A stretch of DNA of 64,000 nt, taken from NCBI GenBank assembly GCA_947623455.1, contig OX392534.1, positions 32,486,926-32,550,925 on the forward strand, written 5' to 3'. The position numbers and the translations under genes are program-made. The notes below the pieces were generated by a model. That model searched no databases. It was not told the DNA's origin and was given only the letters and a program-made list of their open reading frames with translations. Shown here one piece after another: positions 50,707 to 60,830 of the stretch (positions within the stretch are counted from its first letter, which is position 1; every line of letters begins with the position of its first letter). The DNA comes from Mimachlamys varia (lineage: Eukaryota; Mollusca; Bivalvia; Pectinida; Pectinidae).

Positions 50707-53018
50707 CTAGCGAGGGACGGGGTACCAGTAGTTGATCTGTCGCTGGATACACAGTGGGAACAGCACCATGTGTTCCTCCTCAAATCGCTGACAGAACTTC
50801 CTCTCCCAGTACAGGTCATCCTGTGGCAGCTCTTTGGTCAGTACCACGGACAACTCGAGTCCGTAGTTAAACAGCATCAAGGCTTCGGACCGCTTGGCGA
50901 AATTGGCTTTGTCCCTCTTACGACTTCCAGAGGGCTTCCATAAAGACCTCCTTTTGACCTGACACGGGGCAGTACCGCAGTGACGGCAGAGGGAGGGACC
51001 TGTTCATATACGAATGATATACGTGATACAACAGAGGACAATAGTAAAACTTAAGATAAATAGTCAAAAATCAAGTATACTCAATGTGTAATAATATGAT
51101 ATGTAATATATTTGCATGCCAATATCCTGCCGTCAAATGGGCAGGGCAGTGTATAGTGTTGCCATTGACCGTCATTTCGTATTCCGTCATAGTTACGTTT
51201 CCGCTCATTCATTCTTTAATGGATAGAGATATTGAACTGTATTTTGATACATAAAGATAGGATACAGGTGATCAGGTTTTTATTTGATGAAGGTCCATAC
51301 ATTTTTCAGATTTATGTCCCTTTTTAACGCAGAGAATTTTAATGGATTTTCACAAAAATGATGTGACCTAAATTGCGGAGCCTTGTGGAACTCCTGTGAA
51401 ATTTCACGGAAAACAGTATGATCAAACTGTGCGTAACCTCTAGACTTTTCAGTCTTTTGTTTCATACATTTAGGTCACATGTGCTCATAACTACATCAGG
51501 TTCATCAGCAACACTTTGGCTTCCATGACAGATTTTAACAGATTAATACAAAATGGTACACTTGTGTTCAGTAAACAACTGGCTTATATCTGCACTTCTA
51601 CACAACAACAGTGACAATACTATGTCGTTTTGTTTGTTTCCATATGCATGGACTTTGGATTAAGAAGAAAACATTCTAAACCTCATTCTGTGTGTTTTTA
51701 GACATCAGCATTGGTCAATTAGTACGAAACAGTAGCGTGAAAAGTTACAAAAATATATATTACAAATCCAAAAGCCAGAGATACTAGAAACCTTCATACG
51801 TTTTTTAAATTGTCTCTCAGGTCATTCGTGTCACACTGCTACGTGTTTTGTTGTTTTGTTTTATTTTCTAATGTTTAACTTTAAAGTTAAAGTCACAACG
51901 ATGATACTATAATATTTTAACTGCAATCATCAATGTTACTTACGATTCCACCATTGACGGACCATAACAACTATGTTTGACCATCTCTGTTTGGCGCTCC
52001 GGGTTATCAACGGCGAATAGGCCAATAGGAGAGTTAGAACTACACAGAGGAGGGTGCAGAATACTTCATTTCCAATGCGCTAAAATAAAGATAAACTGAA
52101 TTATTCCCAGGACATGGAACTAAGCTTATTTAAGTAAACAGTAGTAGTTGGATGGGTCAAAATAATTTAGTGACGCGATTAAAATTGGGGCCATAAGCGC
52201 AATCAGAAATTGGGTCACAAAGTATTCAAAAATGTTCAGCAATGAATTTCAAATAATCACAAAACATCCATTACAACTGGAACATGAATCCTTACCCAAA
52301 CAAGATCAGCAGATGTTGGACACACTTTCTCGACTTCTGTTGCGGTGAAATACTGGAACAATCTTTTAGTATATCCAGGATCCGGCTCCACGCTAAACAG
52401 AAAAGAAAGTTTCAGGACTTACAAAACTAAATCGGCCTATCACGACGTGTTTCATACGTTTGTAGTTCCTACCGATAATTTGTTCCGGCTACGTACAGTG
52501 ATTCTGAATAATCTAAATAGGTAATTGTTGACATATTCTGCATTGCATGAAATCTATAGATATTTAACTTTACAAAAATGTATACTTTTGGTAGATTTTG
52601 ATATGTGATGGCGGATTGATATGGGGTCAAAAGTCAGAGGGTGTTCCCGTCCCATTTCACTGGATTGACATGTAAATTTGCGGTTGTCCGAAGCAGACGC
52701 CCGTAGCGAGCTAAAATGCCATTTGAAGTCTTTGCCGTGTATGTATCTGTGAATCTAGGCAATTGTCACTATTGCTGAACTTCAAATATTAAAGCTATTA
52801 GCTCTAAAGCTTAGTAATAACATATAGTAAATTATTTAGTTGTGTGAGTACTTAAACGATAACGTTTTCAAAAACTAGAATTACATGTACATGTACGTTA
52901 GAAAAACAAACAGAACAGAATATGTCCAAACTTACCACGTAAGGTCCCGGTATACAGCAGGACCTCGGTGTATCATACTCAACATTACCACGTATATCAA
53001 GAATAACCTGATATCCAT
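50707..53018 (-). CDS. Four-exon gene, copy 11 (most diverged, intact)
   Basis: Exons in coding order: 53018-52936, 52392-52296, 52079-51944, 50999-50707, with the same lengths as copy 1 (83, 97, 136, 293 nt). No frameshift or stop is present. Exon 2 is unchanged. Exon 1 has G14S and M16I. Exon 3 has V85I, G87R, D95N, M96I, I97V, S98V and I99M, with silent changes at 61, 65, 78 and 101. Exon 4 has Y112H, F125L and R131S, with silent changes at 128, 137, 138, 188 and 192. All nine cysteines are kept. Because R131 is lost the basic site becomes GSRKR. The introns carry indels as well as substitutions, so the indel-free exons suggest constraint on the protein. This is probably the ancestral-type edge copy. 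Confidence 0.82.
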
Positions 53019-53114
53019 TGTGGTAATCCGGGAATTAATATTAAAAGTAAAAATTAGGGGAGAGACTGATCATCTCCGCCTTTGTCGATTGCTAATAGCT
53101 AAGCAATATGTATG

Positions 53115-53157
53115 TGACGTCACAAATAGATTTTCTGTCCTTCCCATTATGACGTCA
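53115..53157 (-). promoter_or_regulatory. Paired CRE sites, copy 11
   Basis: TGACGTCA at 53115-53122 and 53150-53157. The 27 bp between them contain several substitutions relative to unit 1, but both octamers and their 35-bp spacing are kept. No SINE follows here, so this copy shows the pre-insertion promoter. Confidence 0.65.
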
Positions 53158-53420
53158 TGTGATATTTTCTTGTCAGTAACACTGTAGCGACATCGAACGG
53201 TTTCGTTAGGAATAATTTTTGGGACACAGTGGTATGAGAATTTGCTATAGCTGTTTGTGGGCTTAAACGTGAACATTTTGACAAATATTTCTTCGTCTTG
53301 TTATTTATTCAAGGATTTGCATTTAGGCTTTCGCGGGTACCCCTTTAATACTTTTGTGGGTTTTAGATCCGATAAAAAAAAAGAACCACTATTGAGGGCG
53401 ACATTTTATCAATAAAAAAA
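53158..53420. repeat. Tail of unit 11 and right edge of the array
   Basis: After the distal CRE this unit passes directly (GTCATGTGATATTTTC) into the sequence that other units show beyond SINE 2, so the whole SINE-MITE-SINE block is absent. Homology to the unit fades from about 53,270, with a patch shared with unit 10 at 53,345-53,405. There is no 38-bp satellite. Confidence 0.75.
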
Positions 53421-53491
53421 ACTTCATTCGTTTTTGTCCTCCAAAGCCCGAGATCTCCAACTTAAGGGTTTTCATGGGGACTCTTTATTGT

Positions 53492-53821
53492 CATCCTCGA
53501 TATCCAGGGGTAACGATCACCTACGCTCTCTACACCCCTGGAACATGTCATGCAAAAATGAAGGCACGCTCAGGTAAAAGACCCTGACCAATCGTTACGC
53601 TGCATGCGTGTCCTTTGCAGATTAGAAAAGAGCTGCAACCAACTTTAAAGCTCTTCAATTTTTAAGTGATCACGAAATTCTTTTGATATACATCAAAAGG
53701 TCGAACCAGTCTTATTATCTCATCAACAAGGTGACTTACACGGAGCCTTCAGTTTTGCCATAACATATTCCAGGGGTGTAAAGAGCGAAGATGAGCGTAA
53801 CCCATGGATGTCGAGAGGATG
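53492..53821. mobile_element. 330-bp MITE with nested palindromes
   Basis: The left 50 bp (CATCCTCGATATCCAGGGGT at its start, ending ACACCCCTGG at 53541) and the right 52 bp (CCAGGGGTGTA at 53770, ending TCGAGAGGATG) are imperfect inverted copies. Each end contains its own CCAGGGG/CCCCTGG inverted pair. No coding capacity. Target duplication not resolved because the right flank is a T run. Confidence 0.7.
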
Positions 53822-54523
53822 TTTTTTTTGTGAAACACATCAGTTTCTGCTTCACAATTGTGTGACCTATTATAGTAGAGCAATGGCACTTTGTTACCTA
53901 CTATTATATGATGTGCAGTGCACTCTCAATCGGTCATTGTGACCTTCACACAAAGAGCAAAGGTCAAAAATGTTTGATAGTTTCAACGACATTTTAAGGT
54001 GTACGCCAAGGTGATGGCAAAGGTCCACCACTGTGTCTAAATACATGTAACTCTGATATCGTTTAACTGCATCGCATATGTTACAACATTATGAAGCAAA
54101 GTTAGTCAGAATCAAACTTACCATGGTTATGGGATCAAAGGTCAAGTCATATTTTACATTATTTCACTACTAAACTATTAGGGTCATATGACATGATAGG
54201 ACCTTTCATGACGTGTCGGTATTTTCGTTTAAGCTTCGTATGCGACCAATTTGTAAGTAGTTTATAAAATTTTGTGAACTGATGTGGCCTTAGAAATATT
54301 AAAATTTCATAATTTTCAGTTATTCTCTTTAATTTGCCGATACTTGATAACAATTTGCTATTAATTAGACTCAATGATAACTTTGGTATCCCAAATAGTT
54401 TATTCGATACGATACGAATACAATTTGGGTGACAGATAAATATAATGTCGCCTGTTAAGAGCAAGCTTTGATATTGCGTAGTCCAACATGGCGTCAGAAT
54501 AACATCATGTGACACGGCATAGC
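53822..54523. other. No supported gene
   Basis: AT-rich sequence with unremarkable statistics. A 118-codon minus-strand frame (54515-54159) has no recognisable domain, low complexity and no splice or promoter context, and I do not accept it as a gene. Confidence 0.5.
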
Positions 54524-54557
54524 AAATTGTAGTATACGGTGTGATATACTACAATTT
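54524..54557. repeat. Perfect 13-bp hairpin
   Basis: AAATTGTAGTATA, 8 nt (CGGTGTGA), then TATACTACAATTT. It may be the terminus or centre of a palindromic element. Confidence 0.7.
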
Positions 54558-54802
54558 GGTTTACTAATGATATATAGGAAATGCAATACAGAATGTAAAT
54601 ACATGTATTTACATATTGACTAATTGTTGCTAAGCGGATCCCTTGGGGATAGTTTCCATCTCTATGTCATCAAGTTTCGGCTGTAAATGGTTTATATTGA
54701 TAATAAATATAAGACAACTCACGCAATGTGACCATCATATCAATTCCATGATGTCTGATACCTGATACCTCTTCTTATACGCCACATCGAAAAAATCCCC
54801 TT

Positions 54803-54918
54803 CATTGACAATTTTACCGGTTATGATATCTTTTGAAAGCTTTACTAGTTTAAGTAAATGTAATGGGCCAATTAATGTTAAAAGGATTTAGGTGCACATA
54901 AACCCGAAGTATTTGATA
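54803..54918 (+). repeat. Direct repeat, copy A (about 115 bp)
   Basis: Runs from CATTGACAATTTTACCGG to CCCGAAGTATTTGATA. It aligns along its length with 55109-55222 at moderate identity, with small indels. Confidence 0.6.
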
Positions 54919-55108
54919 CTACTCAGCGATCGTCCTTAAATATGGAAGATGGCTTCTTACTGTAATGTAAAAAGATAGTTTTCTACATAATTTCATGTTC
55001 AACCTTTCAACTTTTCTATATCATAATTTTGAAAACAAGAGAATGGTACGAAATTCATTAAACTGCAATATCAAGTTTTAACGCTAAATTCAATATTTTT
55101 ATTCTTTC

Positions 55109-55222
55109 ATTAATTTTACCGGCTACGAATTTCTTTTATATGTTACCGATTTATGTAAATGAAAACGGACCAAATAACATAAAAAGAATTTAAGTGAACA
55201 CGAACCGAAAGTGTGTGATAAA
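55109..55222 (+). repeat. Direct repeat, copy B (about 115 bp)
   Basis: Runs from CATTAATTTTACCGG to CGAAAGTGTGTGATA. It is a partner of 54803-54918, which starts 306 bp upstream. Function unknown. Confidence 0.6.
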
Positions 55223-55378
55223 TTGCCCCAAAGATTGTACTTTGTCCAAAAATTTGAACAAAAACAATATTTTTCTTGATTTTATCTTGCATCTGACCAC
55301 TGGCTATTACAGCATCCTGTTAATCCAACAATGTTGTAATCTAGAGGTGGAGGACTGGTGGTAGGACTCGCAAAACAT

Positions 55379-55846
55379 TTAATTTACATGTTATTACCAA
55401 GCTTTGAAGCTAATAACGTTAATATTTGAAGTTAAACACTATTGCCAATCGTCAAGATTCACAGATACATACATAGCAAAGGCTTCAAATAACATTTTAT
55501 GAGGAATTTCGTGGCATTTAAGCTCGCTAACTGCGTCTGCTTCCGACAACTGAAAATTTACATGTCAAATCAGTGAAATGGGACGGGAACACCCTCAGAC
55601 TTCTGACCCCCGTATCAATCCGCCATCATATATCAAAATCTACCAAAAATATACATTTTTATAAAGTTAAATATCTATAGATTCCATTCAATGTAAAATA
55701 TGTCAACAATATTACCTATATATGGCTTAATTTATAAGTCTCTGTTAGCAGGAACACATTTTCGGTAGAGACTAAAATCGTATGAAACACTTGCAATTGG
55801 TGATAGGCTGATTTAGTTCGAGTCCTTAATCACTGGACCGCTGCGT
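55379..55846 (+). pseudogene. Inverted, decayed fragment of the array gene (intron 1 only)
   Basis: The plus strand here matches the minus strand of intron 1 of the array gene (2537-3030 in unit 1). Shared blocks include GAAATGGGACGGGAACACCC, CAATCCGCCATCA, AAAATCTACCAAAA and ATTTTCGGTAG, with numerous substitutions and indels. The match stops just before the exon 2 acceptor and does not reach exon 1, so no coding sequence survives. Its orientation is opposite to all 11 genes. Confidence 0.75.
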
Positions 55847-55962
55847 GCTTGTATTCCGATAATGATACTCATATTACCTCTTTCTTATGTTCTTTGTACA
55901 GATTATAATTAACTGCAATTAAGACAAATGCAGATATATAAATGTTAACTCTTGTCAAGTAA

Positions 55963-56180
55963 TAGTTCATGAGTTTTCATGAATGGTTCATGAACTATCC
56001 CATGAACATAAAATGGAATTATGAGTTAATGAACATTAAATTAAATTCATGAATAATCAAGTTCACAAAGTTTCTTTTTCATTAACCTTCCATTTAATGC
56101 TCATGGAAGAGTTCATGCACCATTCAAGAATTAAGTACTTGAACAATTCATGAATTATTCACAAAATATTCATGAACATC
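55963..56180. repeat. TTCATGAA-rich patch
   Basis: About nine occurrences of (T)TCATG(A) in 218 bp, several as the full palindrome TTCATGAA or GTTCATGAAC, on an AT-rich background. The motif spacing is irregular, so it is not a simple tandem repeat. It may be subterminal sequence of a DNA transposon or a protein-binding cluster. Confidence 0.55.
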
Positions 56181-56213
56181 TCACAGGAGTGAAACTCTTC
56201 CCTCAATGATAAA

Positions 56214-56600
56214 TCATAACAACAAACGGAGATATTGGGATTGTTTTTTTATTATCATTTCTGATACTGTATGTAAGCTTGTAGTACTGGGCAACATGAG
56301 GTGACCAGTAGTTAAAAGTATATAATATATAATAAGGTGTTGTAAATTGTCACAAAATGTATTTTCTAGTGATATAACAGGAATCATTTTTACTGCAAAA
56401 GATGGGCCACAGAACAAAAATATCTTCTGAGGGGGGATAAAACATGTAGAAAATGTCTCCAAAATTTTAGAAAAGAGGGAAGGCAGCAGGCACAACCTTG
56501 CCATGTCCCACCCTCTACTATATAGGCCAGCTATCTCAAAAGTGTTGTTATCTCCCTTGTTTGCCATATCATGGCTACACTGGGAAGTGTTTTGAACCAA
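56214..56600 (-). CDS. Hypothetical 128-codon frame (weak)
   Basis: It has an ATG at 56600 next to promoter-like sequence (56,600-56,760). The predicted product has no recognisable domain and its C-terminal half is hydrophobic and low in complexity. It may instead be a 5' exon with the rest chance. A real gene would need a transcript or homologues. Confidence 0.15.
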   Translation of the reverse strand: MVQNTSQCSHDMANKGDNNTFEIAGLYSRGWDMARLCLLPSLFSKILETFSTCFIPPQKIFLFCGPSFAVKMIPVISLENTFCDNLQHLIIYYILLTTGHLMLPSTTSLHTVSEMIIKKQSQYLRLLL

Positions 56601-56818
56601 ATTCGCATCATGTAATTATGATGTAATAATGGAAATGACGTCATCAAATTGTCACATGGCGCCAAATCATCACAAAAATCTTTCCCAGAAGTTCATTCTG
56701 TATCCTCCATTGCGGCCAATCAGAGGGAATAACAACACTTTTGGGAAAGGCCTAGAGTTGACTTATTATTGATCAACCTTTACTGGTGCATAGGTAAATA
56801 ACAAAGGTAATACCACAG
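56570..56818. promoter_or_regulatory. Possible bidirectional promoter
   Basis: Within 250 bp there are a CRE (TGACGTCA, 56636-56643), GGCGCCA, CCAATCAG (56716-56723), an ETS-like CACTTCCC on the minus strand, and a 14-bp inverted pair (AAAGTGTTGTTATC type at 56537-56556, reversed at 56724-56743) carrying AGGGAGATAAC-like sequence. A plus-strand donor-like CACAG-GTGAGG lies at 56814-56824. The GC content is higher than the flanks. No downstream coding exon was confirmed on either strand. Confidence 0.3.
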
Positions 56819-56824
56819 GTGAGG

Positions 56825-58795
56825 TAATCTTCATTTAAACCTTATTAAAGTTACATCATAAATCAACACCTATAAATTCTTTGGGTATAAAACATACATT
56901 TCTATTTAGATAAATTTATGTTTTATTGTGAAAATAATGAGAAAAAAAATGCAATTTAAATTTTTCAGCGGATTTACCGAACAGTTTTAGACCAAACTTA
57001 CTTATATATTAATTTCAACCTTCTTTGAAAGCTGTTACAGAGCTTAATCAATGTATGCAAACATTTTAGAGAAATTGCTTTTTCCAATATTCTTCTTCAT
57101 TGAAAAGGAAAACTTACATTAATTTTTCGACTGGGGACGACCATCTACAAATTCAAGGAAGCATTTATCTTTTTTACAATTAGGCCAACCATATTTTTAG
57201 CTTTACACATTATATTTCATTACCATATTCAAATTCCAAAGTAGCATGAAAGAAAGATTTTTTTTTTTTTTTAACAAAATCATAAAAATATTCTGTAAAA
57301 CCCTTAAATGACATTTAACAGTAGATCTCAGAGAAGATTAAATGCTTCAGATTTGAACTTTACAATATTTCATCGAGCTTACCCAACTTGAAAGCTGCTT
57401 TAACCATGAAAAAATGAAAAAAAAATAAAAAAATGTTTAAATAAATAAACTTCTAAAATTCAAAAATCTTTAAGGGAATTACATATCTCAGAAATGGCTT
57501 GCTCTGATGACCGTATTTGATTCAATATGCACACATGTTCTAAGAAGTGCACTATACTCCTCACTCGCACTAAACATGTTTTTAGTATTTGGGGTACATA
57601 ATTATTGCCCAGGACTTACTTGTGATTTTAGGTCAATTTGACTCTAAATTGGTCTGAATAAGTGCCAATTCCTTTTTTTCTTCATTTTTAGCACCTAATG
57701 AGCTTATTAGGTAATAAGAAAATCTGTAAACAATAAATAGCAAAATAGTGCAAAAAACTTTTATTTCCAAAAAAAATAAAAGAAAATAGGGAGCATTATA
57801 ATCTTTATAATATTCTTTTTTTTTTTAAATTATAAACAGTTTTTGCAATAAAAATTCAAAAGATTTGATGTCTTTTCACAAACTTTGAAATTTAAATTGG
57901 TATGAAATTTTGTTTATGAACTAAAGAAATAGATTTTGACACATGTGCAGCAGTAAGTAAGAGATCGTATGAATGCTTAGAAAGTTTACATTAAAATATG
58001 CACACTCTTATTTCTCATGTTTATTTAGTAATGATATAAACTTGATACTGATGTATTCTAGAAGAAAATTTCTAAATTCTTTCGACATGACATGGTGCAG
58101 AGATATATGTCTATCTAAAGGTGTGAAAAAATATACATTTCATATAATTTCAACTTTTAAAAAAATTTCTATTATCCTGCATAATTTGATATAAGTTGCA
58201 GTAAATATCTAAGACTATATCTACTGATTGGTGATAAGTCTAGGCTAACATATTCTACGATATTTACTTGATAATATACTTTACTTATATCAGTTATGTT
58301 GTAAACATGATCTTGTAAAAGTTATCAAACAGTCTGTTACATACGAATAACCCCTATTATTGTACCTTTTGCGTAGTCATACATAACTTGAGAACACCAT
58401 ACAATTTTTATTCATTATGTATATATACATTCATACATATTCTTTTACAAAACATTTACGAACAAAAGAAAAAAGCATTGAGAAAATACAGTGCCAAGAA
58501 TTTGTGTATAAATCATGAATTTTTACATATTTCCTGTCAAAAATAACGATTTGTTAATACAACAAATGATTACAAATCACTGTTTACCAATCAGTTCAAA
58601 TCATGATATATCAACCAATCGTTACAAATCATGATTTGTTCATATTTTACCAAAGAGTCGCATTCTATTTTCAAACTATCACAAGTCATGACCTTTTTTT
58701 GTTAAGTGATCTTCATAATAATAATCATAATAATTTGAAGTTCGTATATATACCGCTTGGTCAAAACTTAATTTAAAGGTAATTTAGCAGTTCAC
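56825..58795. other. AT-rich non-coding sequence
   Basis: Long A and T runs (for example about 15 T at 57,260) and many stops in all frames. A 73-codon frame at 57973-58194 is not convincing. This may be intron or intergenic DNA. Confidence 0.5.
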
Positions 58796-58799
58796 AAAT

Positions 58800-59050
58800 T
58801 ATTATCTGTGATACAGGGTCTTTGCAACTATCCAAAATCTTTCTCGACTCTCTGCAGTGTTGCCATTTCAGTGCTCACTGCTAGCACATTCATCAATTCC
58901 AACACTGCCAAACCACATACCCCTTTACAGCTAGGTAGACTTAAACAGGTGGATGAAAGCATCATGCTCAAAGATACAACACAGTCTCTTGATGTGTCTT
59001 GAACCCGCAACCCTTGTGTCACGAGCGTGGCGACCTACCACTAGGCTACA
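58800..59050 (-). mobile_element. tRNA-derived SINE (minus strand)
   Basis: Read on the minus strand it starts at about 59048 with an A box (TAGCCTAGTGG) and a B box (GGTTCAAGAC) about 40 nt on, followed by a body. It is unrelated to the array SINE. The two antisense 64-codon frames in it (58808-59002 and 59022-58828) are not genes. Confidence 0.6.
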
Positions 59051-60610
59051 TTTACTTATATAGATACAAATAATAACATTTTTATTGATGAATTTTCAAA
59101 TAACGACTCCTCAACATGTCTTCTTTGTTCGTGTTGCCAACGACAACAGATCATGATTTATACACAAACTCTCGATATCATAAACGTGAATGTCACTGTA
59201 TAACTTGAGGTCCCTTTAGCTCAAAATGATCAGTCATGATAGCCTCTAAATGCCGCATTATGAATGGTCCAAATGTGACCATGGGAAATCACAATATTTA
59301 TCTTCATATACAACAGAATCATGCAAAGCCGCCAGAACATAAAATGGCACAATGTTAAACAGGTCACTGTCTCTCTGACGTATTCAATCAACTTCATAAC
59401 TTTGTGCTATTCTTGAACACGTGGCCAACAGGGCTTGTATCACTCAAATGGATATTAAAGCATTCCTGGGCCAATAAGACCCATTAATAATTAATTGGGC
59501 CTTGTTGCTCTGCACACAAAAGGGATCGATCTACTTTTATAACATGCTGGGTTCACAATGCTCAAAACTGAAATTGGTCAAAACCTGCAGAGCCATTCTT
59601 GAGAAGTAGTTTTTCAAAGGAAAAGTTGATGTGATAATTGATGGAAGATGGACATTGCACCATGATATAAGTTTACATGGCCTGAGCTAAAAACGCTTAT
59701 TATAAGCAATAACAAAATGTTTTTTCTTAATTTTGGCGAATTCTTGAACACTTGCTAAATATATGAGTCTGCAATGTTTTTATCAAAGTCTCAATGTGTT
59801 ATACTTTGTTGTTAACCAACTAATTTCAATTTTTTGTGCGAAACAAACTGGCCTTTCAGCAAATCATTTGCAACTGTGGCCCAATGATCAACAATAGAGA
59901 CCCAATTAATATAGCAGTTTAATATGACAATCTGCTTTCTTTCAAAATCTAAGTCAAATGCCACAAGAATTTGTCTTAACCATATTTTAAAACACCTGTG
60001 TTCAAAAACATGTAATATCTTTCAAAAACAATACAAACTGACACTTTGATCACAAGCTTGTAACTGTTTTAGACACAATATACATCAATTGGACCCTGCC
60101 TCGTTTTAAGTCGCCTACTATCCAAAATATGAAATATACAACATAATAACATAAATAAACCATCATATAAATTCACATCTTTGCAGTGAATGACTAATAT
60201 ATCATAATAATAATATTTTTATCAAGTGACTATATATATATATATAAATAATGGAACAATTTTAACAAATATGTATATACATATATTTTTTAAAAATGTT
60301 TGTCTAAGTGATTGCAAAAGTATCAGTCATCTCAACTTTCATGCAATCTGTCATGCCTGAAGACAGAATAGCAAAACTTGTGGTGAGTCTTTCTCTGTAA
60401 CAAATGCCCTAGGGTGTATGAGGAAGATATATTCAACGTTCAGCTAATTCATGATGTCATGATTTCAACCATTAGTTAACAGTAATTTTCTTTTTATTAA
60501 TTTTCAGTTCATTCCTTCGACATGATTTAACCATTAACACAGCACCAATTATCTGGATCTCTTAAATGTTTGTCAGTAAATAAAGCACCCTTTTCCTTTC
60601 ATTATATAAG
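59051..60610. other. No gene seen; includes a short TA microsatellite
   Basis: AT-rich sequence with a TA run at about 60,232-60,247. No promoter, splice chain or long frame could be supported. Confidence 0.5.
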
Positions 60611-60830
60611 TCTAGATCATTTGAATCTTTGCAATTAATCTAGATCCTTTGAATGTTTGCAATTAATCTCAATCCTTTGAATGTTTGCCATTAGTCTTAA
60701 TCCTTTGAATGTTTGCAATTAGTCTCGAACCTTTGAATGTTTGCTGTTAGTTTTTAACATCTGCATGTTTGCCATTTGTCTGGATTCGTTTTGCCATCAA
60801 TCTAGATCCTTTAAATGTTTGCAGCATCCC
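60611..60830 (+). repeat. 28-bp minisatellite
   Basis: Copies start at 60611, 60639, 60667, 60695, 60723, 60751, 60779 and 60801. The form is TCTAGATCCTTTGAATG then TTTGCAATTAA. Copies diverge to the right, and the last interval is shortened to 22 bp. Confidence 0.85.

Larger units (their letters stand above)
1..53270. repeat. Tandem array of a 4.77-kb gene-bearing unit (11 units in window)
   Basis: The same segment recurs head to tail at 1, 4766, 9537, 14299, 19063, 23836, 28603, 33372, 38137, 42912 and 49877. The first nine units are 4765, 4771, 4762, 4764, 4773, 4767, 4769, 4765 and 4775 bp long. Unit 10 is 6965 bp and unit 11 stops matching at about 53,270. Unit layout from its left end: 47-bp minisatellite, 3' end of a minus-strand gene, its exons 4 to 1, a CRE-bearing promoter, a SINE-MITE-SINE block, about 270 bp with no gene (including a 9-10-nt T run), and a 38-bp satellite. 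The sequence opens inside the array, so more units probably lie to the left. Differences between units 1-9 are a handful of substitutions, which indicates recent amplification or strong homogenisation. Confidence 0.97.

Noticed and set aside
52885..53187. 100-codon plus-strand frame
   Set aside because: It overlaps exon 1 and the promoter of copy 11 in antisense, and is open only through chance changes in that copy.
54159..54515. 118-codon minus-strand frame
   Set aside because: No recognisable domain, AT-rich composition, no splice or promoter context; consistent with chance.
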